Origin: a bacterium
Lineage (GTDB): Bacteria > Acidobacteriota > Thermoanaerobaculia > Multivoradales > JAHEKO01
NCBI GenBank assembly: GCA_024224155.1
Contig: JAAENP010000284.1
Location: 1-49,527 of the forward strand
Direction of reading: 5' to 3'
Length of the DNA: 49,527 nt
Shown here piece by piece: positions 16,493-24,555 of the stretch; position 1 is the stretch's first letter; every line of letters starts with the position of its first letter. A program made the position numbers and the translations under genes. Under the pieces are notes generated by a model. That model was given only the letters and a program-made list of their open reading frames with translations, ran no database searches and was not told the DNA's origin.

Positions 16493-18984
16493 CAGCCGTG
16501 ACCTCCGGTGAGCGGCCGCACACCGCCACGCCCGCGCTTCTTGACCAGAGTCGCCCGCACCCGTGTCGAGACCGTGGCCAGCGCGCCGGAAACCGGATCG
16601 GGGACCGCCGCCAGGATCTCTGTCGGGTTGGCGCCGACATCGTCCGCCAAGCCGCCGAGGCCCCGCCTGCCCAGGCCGGAGGGCACATGAGCAACGCCCG
16701 CCACGGCACCCGGCTCGATCTTGACGACTGCTTCGACTGGCGGCTCGGGAGCAGCGGTCTCGGCTTGAAGCGTCACCCGATCGCCTTCTTCGAGATGGAG
16801 CTCATGCGCCGTTTCGGGTGCCAGCTCGACCCAGGTCTGCCATCCCGAGAGCACCGGATAGCCGTACATCTCGAGCAGCATCGGCGAAGCCACGCCCATG
16901 TCGCCGCGGCCGGTCATCGGTCGAAATGGCACCAACGTCAAGGCGTCGCTCGAACTGCCCGCGGCGGCAAACCTGGGCGGCTCGAAATGCGGCAGGCACG
17001 CTTCGTCGGCGCTGGCCTCGACCTCCAGGCCGAGGGCCTCGACACCCCGGCGCAGTGCTTGCTCGGGTGAGGACTCGCCCGCCAACCGCCCGATCTCATC
17101 CAGATGGCGCTCGAACGCCAGCGAAAAGAACTCATAGCGCCCGGTAGAGGTGCGAAACATCCGATTCCAGTCGCCCCGCGCCAGGACCGGATTCCACCAG
17201 CCGCCCTTGCGCGCCAAGCTCTGCCAAAATGCCTCCCGATCGCCGCTTTCCAGAAAACGCCAGCCCCGTTCTTCCAGAAAGTGGACCCAGGACTCCTCGA
17301 ACGAGCCGGAGATGACCGAGCCCTGTCCGGAGGTTCGAAGTCCTTCGAGGCGCTTCTTGAGATAGACCTCGTAATTGGACCAGGGCAGTGTCGTTGCGAG
17401 TCTGCCTCCTACACGACGCGCCAGTTCGAGCAAGGCGTCACCCGGGTGGCGGCTGTCAAACAGCGGCGGCGTAACAGGCTGACTGACTCCTAGAACGCTG
17501 AACCCCACGCCTTCGGGCGTGATCGACTCCCGCCAGGTTTCGAGAGACAGGCTCGCAGGCAGCACGACATCGGCTGCTGCCGCGGTTTCGTCCCTGAATG
17601 AGGAGAATGCAACCACCAACGGGATGCGTTCGAGCGCCTTTCTCAGCTCGCCGCCGGCCGGGCTGTCGTAGACGGGGTTGGTGCCGGACACGAACAGCAC
17701 CTCCAGATCTTCAGAACCGACCAGAGCTTCGACCGGATCGATGCCAAGACTGGTGGAGTCTGCGGCGGGGGTGAAGATGCCGGCGCGCTCTTCGCCTCCG
17801 TCTCCATTGATCGGTTCGGTCGGTGCGAGGGGCGCGAGCGGAACCGGCGACGGCAGTACGACTCCTCCCGGTCGGTCGAAAGCGCCGAGCAGCGCGTTGA
17901 GCGAATGGGCCGCCAGAGCGGTCGAAGTGGCATTGGTGCCCGAGACAGACTCGCCGCCACAGACCACTACTGGCCGCTCGGCGCGAGCGAGGCGTCTGGC
18001 AACACGGATGATGCCGCGCGGATCTGAGCTACTCAGTTGTGCCGCGCGATCCGGATAGTACTGCTCGAGCAAGAGCCGGCGGAACCCGAGCCGTCTCTTG
18101 CCGCGATCGTCGGTCCAGTCGTTGAAACCGAACGTATGCTCGTCGACGAACCGTCCATCGTAGCGCCCTTCGCGCACCAGAACGTGCGCGATGCCCAGGA
18201 CCGCCGCGGCGTGAGTTCCGGGGGCGACAGCCAACCGCTCCTCCGCCTTGGTAGCGCTCGGTGAGAGCCGCGAGCCGATGTGAATCGAGCTCGCCCGGTT
18301 CGTCGGTTCTCGAGAGCCCACCATTGCGTTGATGGTGTGAAGCGGAGCCGCGCCGCCCTCGAACAAATCCAGCCCAACCGCCAGCACCAGATCGGAGTTG
18401 GCGAGATCGAATCCGGGAATTTGGTCTATTCCCTGGGCCAGCTTGTACACCAACGCCGCGTCGCCCGATCGGTGAGTGATGTTCGACGAGCCCAGCGCCC
18501 GGGTGAAGCGCCGAGCGAGATCCTGAAACAGTTGGCCCGGATCGCCGTTCAGAAAAGCGACCTTGTGCCCGTCGCCAGAGCTCTCGAGCTTGCCCAGGCG
18601 AGCGGCGATCTCGCTCAGCGCTTCGTCCCAGCCGGTCGGCTGGAAACTCCCGTCGGGTTGGCGGCGGAGCGGTCCCTGCAGCCGGTCGGGCGCGTAGAGA
18701 ACTTCGAGGCCGGCCTGCCCGACCGGGCACAGACCACCGCGGTTGAGCGGATGCCTGCGATTGCCCTTGATTCCCACAGGCAGATCGTCCACCAGTCGGA
18801 CGGTGATTCCGCACCCGCCCTCACAGAGGCCGCAGATCGTGTTGAGCTGGCGTTCGATTCCGGGCCCCCGAAGAGCCAGTTCGACCATCCGGTCAGGGAC
18901 CAGAAAGCGCCCGCAGGAGCCCAGGGATACGGTGCCCACCGAACCGCCCAGAAGCTTCAGGAATTCGCGCCGCTCGAGAATCAT
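16492..18984 (-). CDS. Molybdopterin-oxidoreductase-family subunit (ActB1/QrcB-like), module B
   Basis: An 830-residue member of the DMSO-reductase superfamily. It begins with a Tat motif (LERREFLKLLGG) and a lipobox-like LGSC, and keeps the N-terminal cluster site CGLCEGGC plus GGLCPVG. A C-terminal MGD-binding-type domain ends the protein (GWQTWVELAP, LEEGDRVTL). In Act and Qrc complexes this subunit is structural and binds no molybdenum; I see no obvious catalytic ligand, though I could not align it. Together with the downstream ferredoxin and NrfD genes it defines an Act/Qrc-type quinone:periplasm oxidoreductase. An interval of 33 bases separates it from the pentahaem gene. Confidence 0.9.
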   Translation of the reverse strand: MILERREFLKLLGGSVGTVSLGSCGRFLVPDRMVELALRGPGIERQLNTICGLCEGGCGITVRLVDDLPVGIKGNRRHPLNRGGLCPVGQAGLEVLYAPDRLQGPLRRQPDGSFQPTGWDEALSEIAARLGKLESSGDGHKVAFLNGDPGQLFQDLARRFTRALGSSNITHRSGDAALVYKLAQGIDQIPGFDLANSDLVLAVGLDLFEGGAAPLHTINAMVGSREPTNRASSIHIGSRLSPSATKAEERLAVAPGTHAAAVLGIAHVLVREGRYDGRFVDEHTFGFNDWTDDRGKRRLGFRRLLLEQYYPDRAAQLSSSDPRGIIRVARRLARAERPVVVCGGESVSGTNATSTALAAHSLNALLGAFDRPGGVVLPSPVPLAPLAPTEPINGDGGEERAGIFTPAADSTSLGIDPVEALVGSEDLEVLFVSGTNPVYDSPAGGELRKALERIPLVVAFSSFRDETAAAADVVLPASLSLETWRESITPEGVGFSVLGVSQPVTPPLFDSRHPGDALLELARRVGGRLATTLPWSNYEVYLKKRLEGLRTSGQGSVISGSFEESWVHFLEERGWRFLESGDREAFWQSLARKGGWWNPVLARGDWNRMFRTSTGRYEFFSLAFERHLDEIGRLAGESSPEQALRRGVEALGLEVEASADEACLPHFEPPRFAAAGSSSDALTLVPFRPMTGRGDMGVASPMLLEMYGYPVLSGWQTWVELAPETAHELHLEEGDRVTLQAETAAPEPPVEAVVKIEPGAVAGVAHVPSGLGRRGLGGLADDVGANPTEILAAVPDPVSGALATVSTRVRATLVKKRGRGGVRPLTGGHG

Positions 18985-19017
18985 CCCTTGTGATCTAGGT
19001 CGGTCGATGCCGGCCGC

Positions 19018-19542
19018 TCAATAGTGACAGTGGACACAGTCGTTCGATGCACCCGATTCCTCGTGACATTCGATGCAGTTGTCCATCGTCGGCCGCCAAT
19101 GCGGCCGGCGAATGGGTTTCACCTGCTCGTTTACCGGCCCATGACAGACCTCGCACTCGATCGCGGCGATCGCGGCGTGCCGCCGGTGAGAAAAATAAAC
19201 GTGCTCTGGAACGCGGTACACCTTGCGCCACGGAACCCGCTCGCCGGCCGCGATGTACTCCACCAGCTTCGCTTCTTCGGGAGATTCGGTCTGCGCCTCT
19301 TCGTGACAGTCGGCGCAGTTCTCTATGTTGGGTATGGTGGCGCGCTCGGAGGTCATCGCATAGAGATGGCAGTCCAAACACTCGAATCCGAGCTCCTCGA
19401 CGTGGACGTTGTGATTGAAAGCGAGCGGTTGTCGAACGGGCAAACCGCCGTAAAGCGGCGACCTTGGAGACAGAGCTAACAGTCCCCCCGCTGCGACCAG
19501 CACGACGATCCCTGCAAGGGCGACTGTCCTCCGATTCACCAT
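19018..19542 (-). CDS. Membrane-anchored pentahaem cytochrome c (ActA/QrcA-like), module B
   Basis: A 174-residue protein with an N-terminal anchor (VALAGIVVLVAAGGLLAL) and five haem motifs: CLDCH, CADCH, CEVCH, CIECH and, at the very end, CVHCHY. FNHNVH and YFSHRRH precede the first and third motifs and probably give distal His ligands, as in class III and c7-type domains. It sits directly before the molybdopterin-family, ferredoxin and NrfD genes, the place of ActA or QrcA, which pass electrons between the complex and soluble or multihaem partners. ATG 19542 is the start. Confidence 0.9.
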   Translation of the reverse strand: MVNRRTVALAGIVVLVAAGGLLALSPRSPLYGGLPVRQPLAFNHNVHVEELGFECLDCHLYAMTSERATIPNIENCADCHEEAQTESPEEAKLVEYIAAGERVPWRKVYRVPEHVYFSHRRHAAIAAIECEVCHGPVNEQVKPIRRPHWRPTMDNCIECHEESGASNDCVHCHY

Positions 19543-19858
19543 CGGTTGAAGGCAACCTTGTCACCGGTACCAGCGCAGGGCCTGGTCGCTACCGGTCGTG
19601 TTGTCATGCTCGGGTCTTACCCGCTACGGCGGGTCTTCGGAACCTTCAGTTTCTGATGCCACTTGGGCTGGCAAGAGGCTAGTCAAAATGCCTTTCGGTG
19701 GAAAATACCCGAGGGCACGGCCCCACTGGGCCGTTTGTAGGTGGTGCGACCCGCCTCTTTGGGTAGTGAACGGTCTGACTCCCAGAACCTGCCTGTAGCG
19801 GTTTCGGCCGTTGCTTGGGGCCCCGGTGATCGAGGGTGGCGCCCCTGTCAGAGGAGGG
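19543..19858. other. 316-base gap inside module B with short inverted repeats
   Basis: No credible gene. Inverted repeats include ACCCGC-TACG-GCGGGT (19619-19634) and ACGGCCC-CACT-GGGCCGT (about 19717-19734), and the self-complementary GGGGCCCC near 19820. None is followed by a clear T run on the minus strand, so read-through from the 18-haem gene is possible. It may hold a promoter or structured leader for the Act-like half, or be a decayed insertion; I cannot decide. Confidence 0.45.
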
Positions 19859-21550
19859 CTAGTGACAGTCGGCGCAAAGTGTGCGGTCGGCTTTGGCCGA
19901 GATCCGCGGCGCCGTGCCGTGGCAATCGCTGCAGCCGATCTCCATGTCGTCGACATGGGCGGCATGGCTGAAATCGCCGAACTCGACGGCGAAGGTCCGG
20001 TCGCGAACCGCGCTATGGCAGCTCATACAATCGCGGGCGTCGTCGCCGTGATGGCAGCTCATACAGTCGGACTGGTTCAGCCGGAGATGTTGTTCGCCGG
20101 TGGATTCACGTTCATCGTGGCTGCGGTGGCAGGTCTCGCAGTCCAGGCCCTGGCGCATGACGTGCCGCGTATGCGAGAACGACTTGCCCCAGACGTTGCG
20201 AGTCCGGGTTTCCGCCCCAGCGTGGCACTCCATGCACGGTGTCTCATAGGGCGGCGCAGGCCAGGGCGGCGAGAGCTCACTCCGTCCGATCAGTCCCCTG
20301 GCCTCGTTTTGCTGGCGGTGCACCGCCTGGAGAAGCGCGAGGCTGTACTTCACGTTGTGAATACCGCTGCCACGCTCGACGAGCTCGAGATTGTGTCTGG
20401 CGTCGGCGAGGACTGTCGACGTCTGCTTCCCCAGCAGCCTTGACGTAGCCTCCAGTTGGCGCCGGGCCGCTGCAGCTCTCTCGCGCACCGTGACCTTCCA
20501 GTCTTCGAAGAGCGTTCGGTAACGGGGTCCGTGACAACTCATGCAGGCTACATCCCCTGCGGTGCGCGTCCCGCCTTCGTGCTGCAGGTGGCAGCCCTCA
20601 CAGCGCACTCCGGCCTGATACATCACGTCGGGCATGGGCGGCACACCCTTGCCGCCGATACCGGCATAGAGGCTGCGCTGGGGGGAGTGGCCGCCGCCGT
20701 GGCAGGCTTCGCACTCGGTCCGGACCGCCTCCATATGGCGAGGAGCCACGTGCTCGATCTCGAGGTGGCAGTTGGTGCACTCGACTTTGTGGTCCGTGAC
20801 GTGAGTCTGGTGGAGCAGATCGCCCTCTTCGTAGCGTTCGAGTCGCTCGGGATCGTTGTGACAGGTGAGACATCGTTCGCGTGGAACACCGCCGGAGCTC
20901 GCCGCTGCCGGTGTATGACAGGACTCGCAGGCCATGCCGAAGCGGGCTACGTCTCCGTGATCGAATTGGAGACCGTTCGCGTCGACGGTGTGGTCCGGGG
21001 TCTGATGGCAGAGTGTGCACTCGGCCGTTCCGGTCCCGGGCTCCTGATTCTTGAAGTGGCAGAGGATGCAGGAGGTGCCGGTGACCGTGATGTGGCTTCC
21101 CTGGACGATCTGGGAATGACAGGAAGTGCAGCGCAGCCGCTTGCCGCGGCGAAGCTCGGTCAGGTGTGGTCCGTGGTCGAAGATCACGCTGCCGTAGAGC
21201 TCGCGCCCGACCAGCAGCCGTCGCTCATGGCACTCGAGACATGCGGCGTCATCGACTTCGGTCCAGGGATTGGTGCCGTAGGTACCGGTGAAGTAGCGAG
21301 TCACCATCGACAGAGCCTCGTACTTCTTGCGCAGCTCGGCGGTGATGCCGGGGGAGATGTGGCAATCCACGCAGGCGATGTCGGCGTGTGACGATGTCTT
21401 CCAGGACTGATAGTAGGGGTCCATGACGTGGCAGGAGCCGCAGAAGGCGGGCGTTCCGCTCGCCTCCATCGCGCCGTAGCTTGCGACCACAACGAGTCCG
21501 ATGGTGAGTCCCACCACGTAGGCGGTGGCTCCGAACGCTCGGATCTTCAT
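19859..21550 (-). CDS. 18-haem cytochrome c with NapC/NirT-type N-terminus, module B
   Basis: A 563-residue protein with an N-terminal anchor (YVVGLTIGLVVVASYG), the NapC/NirT entry segment FCGSCHVMDPYYQSWKTSSH, and eighteen CXXCH motifs. The last, CADCH, is followed directly by the stop codon. Motifs come in two blocks (12 and 6) divided by a roughly 100-residue helical linker (RAAAARRQLEATSRLL). NapC/NirT proteins oxidise menaquinol and feed periplasmic partners; here such a head seems fused to a long wire. The ATG overlaps the preceding 9-haem gene (ATGA). It could carry electrons between the Rieske/cytochrome b unit and the Act-like complex. Confidence 0.9.
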   Translation of the reverse strand: MKIRAFGATAYVVGLTIGLVVVASYGAMEASGTPAFCGSCHVMDPYYQSWKTSSHADIACVDCHISPGITAELRKKYEALSMVTRYFTGTYGTNPWTEVDDAACLECHERRLLVGRELYGSVIFDHGPHLTELRRGKRLRCTSCHSQIVQGSHITVTGTSCILCHFKNQEPGTGTAECTLCHQTPDHTVDANGLQFDHGDVARFGMACESCHTPAAASSGGVPRERCLTCHNDPERLERYEEGDLLHQTHVTDHKVECTNCHLEIEHVAPRHMEAVRTECEACHGGGHSPQRSLYAGIGGKGVPPMPDVMYQAGVRCEGCHLQHEGGTRTAGDVACMSCHGPRYRTLFEDWKVTVRERAAAARRQLEATSRLLGKQTSTVLADARHNLELVERGSGIHNVKYSLALLQAVHRQQNEARGLIGRSELSPPWPAPPYETPCMECHAGAETRTRNVWGKSFSHTRHVMRQGLDCETCHRSHDERESTGEQHLRLNQSDCMSCHHGDDARDCMSCHSAVRDRTFAVEFGDFSHAAHVDDMEIGCSDCHGTAPRISAKADRTLCADCH

Positions 21551-22758
21551 TCGTTCTCTTCGTCGTCGACGGCCACGAGCTTTCGCCGGTAACGCCAGAG
21601 AATGGCGACCGTCATCAGAAGATAGAACCAGAACACTGCCAGTGTGGCATGGGCTACCCGCCGATCGAGCCGCTTGTAGAGCTCGTGCTGGACTTCGCTG
21701 CCGAGACTCCGCGCCCGGCGCGTGACGCGCTCGACCGCGTCCAGAGAAACCGAATGAATCTGCGGAAAGGCTTCTGTCAGGAAGGTCTGTCCCTCCTCGA
21801 TTCGGCCCAGGTGGTCCTCGACCGGCAAAGGAACGCGCTGTGCCCTCGCGACCAGGGCTTCGGCTTTGGCCAGCTCTTCTCTGGTGGTCTGGATCAGGCT
21901 ACTGAATTTTCGGCCCAGAATCGCCTCGTCGGAACCTTCACCATGGCAATCGGCGCAGAGGGTCTCGATCTCGGCAACCTCGAACTGGCGAATAGCATGA
22001 TTGGAGTGACAGGACGCGCACTCGGGCAGATCGGCGTCGAACATGGCCTGGTCATGCGGTCCGTCCAGGAAGGCCAGCCGGGTCTCCACGTGGCACGAGC
22101 CGCAGATCTTGTCGATGTCACCGACGCCGGGCGGCGCCGGTCCATGAGATCCGTGACAGCTCGTGCAGTCCGGCGCCGCCAGATTGCGATCCTCGAGCAG
22201 CACTCGGGCGTGGATGCTCGAGCGGTACTCTTCCACCACGCCGTGATCGATCCCGTATCGGGACATCAGGCTCTCGTCCGCATGACACCGAGAGCAGGTT
22301 GCGGTGACATTGGCCGCGCTGACCGGGCTCAAGGGGTCGGTCGCCTTGCGTACGTCGTGGAAACCGTGACAGTCGCTGCACACCGCGGCGCGCGCGTCAC
22401 CGGCGGCGACCGCCTTGCCGTGCGGCGAGGTCAGATAGACGGCGTACTGGTCTATCGGCAGGTTGTATGGGCGCATCTGGGCGAGATCCGAGTGGCATTT
22501 CGCACAACTGGCCGGAGACTCGAGACGGTCGGTCAAGGGCCGAAAGCCGCTTCGATGCGCGGGTCCGACGTCCAACGACTCAGCGTTGCCACCGTGACAT
22601 CTCGTGCAGGTGACGCCTTCGGCGCGATGCACGCTGGGGGCGAGCTCGACTCGACTTTCGGGATGACAGATGCCGCATTTCTCGTCGGCACCCTCGGCCG
22701 GCGCGGATGCCGCGGTCCACACAGCGAGGATTAAGACCGGGGCAAAGCTCGACTTCAT
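21547..22758 (-). CDS. 9-haem cytochrome c with C-terminal membrane anchor, module B
   Basis: A 403-residue exported protein: signal peptide (SSFAPVLILAVWTAASAPAEG), nine haem motifs (CGICH, CTRCH, CAKCH, CSDCH, CSRCH, CTSCH, CGSCH, CASCH, CADCH), a helical stretch, then one transmembrane helix (LAVFWFYLLMTVAILWRY). Organisation and placement directly after cytochrome b match the 11-haem protein of module A, so the two are probably paralogues standing in for cytochrome c1. The start ATG 22758 overlaps the cytochrome b stop; the open frame extends upstream only through cytochrome b. It lacks the isolated eleventh-type haem and its insert. Confidence 0.9.
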   Translation of the reverse strand: MKSSFAPVLILAVWTAASAPAEGADEKCGICHPESRVELAPSVHRAEGVTCTRCHGGNAESLDVGPAHRSGFRPLTDRLESPASCAKCHSDLAQMRPYNLPIDQYAVYLTSPHGKAVAAGDARAAVCSDCHGFHDVRKATDPLSPVSAANVTATCSRCHADESLMSRYGIDHGVVEEYRSSIHARVLLEDRNLAAPDCTSCHGSHGPAPPGVGDIDKICGSCHVETRLAFLDGPHDQAMFDADLPECASCHSNHAIRQFEVAEIETLCADCHGEGSDEAILGRKFSSLIQTTREELAKAEALVARAQRVPLPVEDHLGRIEEGQTFLTEAFPQIHSVSLDAVERVTRRARSLGSEVQHELYKRLDRRVAHATLAVFWFYLLMTVAILWRYRRKLVAVDDEENE

Positions 22759-23882
22759 GCCACACTCGCTCCATACAGGGTCAGCAGTACCCATGAGACC
22801 ACAATGATCGCGGCCGCCGCCCAAACCAGCGGCCTCCGGCCTCCGGCTTCTTCGGGCCGCGGGCGGTGCAGGAACGGAAGGGCGACCGCGGCCACGGTCG
22901 CCATCAGCATGGCCAAGCCGACGATCCATCGGGGCAGGAATCCGGCGGTCATCTCGAGCAGGCCGAACGGGGCGAGTAGATACCAGGGGGGACCGATACC
23001 TGAAGGCGTCGAAAAGGGGTCCGCTTTGCTCTCGAACGGGAGCGGCGCGAGCACGGCGAAAGTCATCAGGACCCCGAGCAAGAGCACGAAGATGATCGCC
23101 AAGCTGGCGAGATGAGCACGAACGGCTCGCCGGCCGGGTATACTGGTCGTCTTCTCCTCACCGCTGAGTCCGATGCGCCTCACGGTCGAGAAATGGAAGT
23201 AGACGAGGGCGAGGGCCAGTAGGGGCAGCACCGCGATGTGAAGGATGTAGCTGCGTATAAGTGCTACATCAGAGATGAAAGAGCCTCCCGTGCCGATGAA
23301 GAAAAGCATCCCGTTGCTGATCACGGGCACCGTCGCCAGAACTTCGATCGCTCTCACCGTGGACCAGTAGGAGGAGGTCGTCCAAGGTAGGAACCTGCCG
23401 GTCAAGTCGGCGTGCAGAGAAACCAAGAGCAGGAGCACGCCGAAGACCCAGACCAGCTCTCGCGGCCGGCGATAGACCCGTTGAAGAAAGAAACGGACCA
23501 GTCGCAGGATCAAGACCGCGATCAACATCTGGGCGCCCCAGAAATGTGTCTGGTAGATCAAGGCTCCGAAATCGACGTCCCGGAGGATGGTCGCCACGCT
23601 GGCGTGCGCGCTTTGTGGAGTCGGCAGGTAGTACAGCGCGAGCAGGCCGCCGGTGAGGATCTCGACCGCCAGCAGAACCAGGACGACCAAACCGAGTACC
23701 CTGGGCCATCGACTGTAAGAAGGAACCGGCTTTTCCAGGGCCTCCTCGAGCGCTTCTGCGAGCGGCTTCCTCGGATCGAGCTCCGTGTAAAACAAACCGT
23801 AACTGGTGAGGAGAGAAAAGACCTCGGTCAGGTTGAGTCGGGTCGAGAGCCACCCGAGTAGCTTTTGTGTGGTCTGGCTCAT
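22755..23882 (-). CDS. Divergent cytochrome b with one haem ligand and the Qo Glu replaced, module B
   Basis: A 375-residue cytochrome b with N- and C-terminal domains. Aligned by eye on the module A protein through the shared HxW and YRRPRE segments, helix B has H113, but the second ligand position is R127 (codon CGA), while helix D keeps H215 and H230. By the b6f pairing H113-H215 can hold the p-side haem; the n-side haem would have only H230. The Qo motif is PPWY (298-301) instead of PEWY. The start ATG 23882 overlaps the Rieske stop. The surrounding helices are well preserved, so it looks like a functional variant rather than a decaying copy. Confidence 0.92.
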   Translation of the reverse strand: MSQTTQKLLGWLSTRLNLTEVFSLLTSYGLFYTELDPRKPLAEALEEALEKPVPSYSRWPRVLGLVVLVLLAVEILTGGLLALYYLPTPQSAHASVATILRDVDFGALIYQTHFWGAQMLIAVLILRLVRFFLQRVYRRPRELVWVFGVLLLLVSLHADLTGRFLPWTTSSYWSTVRAIEVLATVPVISNGMLFFIGTGGSFISDVALIRSYILHIAVLPLLALALVYFHFSTVRRIGLSGEEKTTSIPGRRAVRAHLASLAIIFVLLLGVLMTFAVLAPLPFESKADPFSTPSGIGPPWYLLAPFGLLEMTAGFLPRWIVGLAMLMATVAAVALPFLHRPRPEEAGGRRPLVWAAAAIIVVSWVLLTLYGASVA

Positions 23883-24343
23883 GTCCGGTGCAGGTTGACG
23901 ACCAGACGGCCCATCCTGGTCTCGACCACGTAGCGCTCGAGCGGTACCGGCGCCGGACCGGAGAGGACATTGCCATTCAGGTCGAAGGAGCCCGCGTGGC
24001 AAGGACAGTCCATGACGCGTCTTTCCGGATCCCAGTCGAGGACGCAGTGAAGATGAGTACAAACGGCCGACATACCCACATAGGCGTCTTCACCGGTACG
24101 AACGACCCATACCGGCTGACGGCCGTGCCGCACAAGACGGCCTTGGCCTATTGTCAGTGAGTCGGTCGTGCCCGCATCGAGGGTCGTCTCCCCCAGCCCC
24201 CGTCCACCCTTTGGCGGTTGGACGAAAGCCGCCGCGACCCAGGCGGCTCCGAGCGCCCAAAGAGACCCGAAACCTCTTACCAGCCAGACAAGGAATCGGC
24301 GCCTTTCCGGGGACTGACTACCTGAGGGCTGATTACTAGACAT
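23879..24343 (-). CDS. Rieske [2Fe-2S] protein, module B
   Basis: A 154-residue Rieske protein with a Tat-like SPERRRFLVW and one N-terminal helix (GSLWALGAAWVAAAFV). All cluster ligands are present, CTHLHC and CPCHAGSFD, with the loop GPAPVPLERY. I prefer ATG 24343 because GGAGGA lies about ten bases upstream of it; ATG 24352 is in frame but only two bases from that site. Its intact cluster beside a cytochrome b that has lost two key residues suggests one-electron transfer still occurs here. Confidence 0.93.
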   Translation of the reverse strand: MSSNQPSGSQSPERRRFLVWLVRGFGSLWALGAAWVAAAFVQPPKGGRGLGETTLDAGTTDSLTIGQGRLVRHGRQPVWVVRTGEDAYVGMSAVCTHLHCVLDWDPERRVMDCPCHAGSFDLNGNVLSGPAPVPLERYVVETRMGRLVVNLHRT

Positions 24344-24432
24344 CCTCTGCATTCCTCCGATCGAAGCTTCCCGGAAGTGCCTCGATCATCACCGGTTCAT
24401 CAGCGTTTGGCAAGCTCTCGACAGGGCAAACG

Positions 24433-24452
24433 AAAACCACCCGTTTGGGTGG
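24433..24452 (-). terminator. Terminator-like hairpin in the leader of module B
   Basis: On the minus strand CCACCC-AAAC-GGGTGG (24452-24437) is followed by TTTT (24436-24433). It lies about 90 bases before the Rieske start, so it could attenuate module B transcription or block antisense reading from the cytochrome region. The T run is short. Confidence 0.4.
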
Positions 24453-24479
24453 GGAGAGCCGGAGTCTAGGGGCGGCGAC

Positions 24480-24507
24480 TTGAGCGGAGTGTGGATCGTA
24501 GGATAAT
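24480..24507 (+). promoter_or_regulatory. Sigma-70-like promoter of the tetrahaem cytochrome gene
   Basis: TTGAGC (24480-24485), a 16-base spacer and GATAAT (24502-24507), about 49 bases upstream of the GTG start. Confidence 0.45.
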
Positions 24508-24555
24508 GCCGGTGAACGACGCATTCCCGCGTAAATGGATCGAAAGGAGTTGCCC

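Noticed and set aside
16492-18984. Catalytic molybdoenzyme such as a nitrate, polysulfide or arsenate reductase
   Set aside because: The neighbours are those of Act/Qrc complexes, where this subunit has no molybdenum, and I could not identify a Cys, Ser or Sec molybdenum ligand. An alignment could still overturn this.
19561-19858. Cobalamin riboswitch, suggested by CCCGCTACGG and an ACTCCCAGAACCTGCC stretch on the plus strand
   Set aside because: The B12 box is a poor match, the core elements are incomplete and no plus-strand gene follows.
22759-24062. Upstream extensions of the 9-haem and module B cytochrome b frames
   Set aside because: They overlap the preceding genes in another frame; ATGA overlaps mark the true starts at 22758 and 23882.
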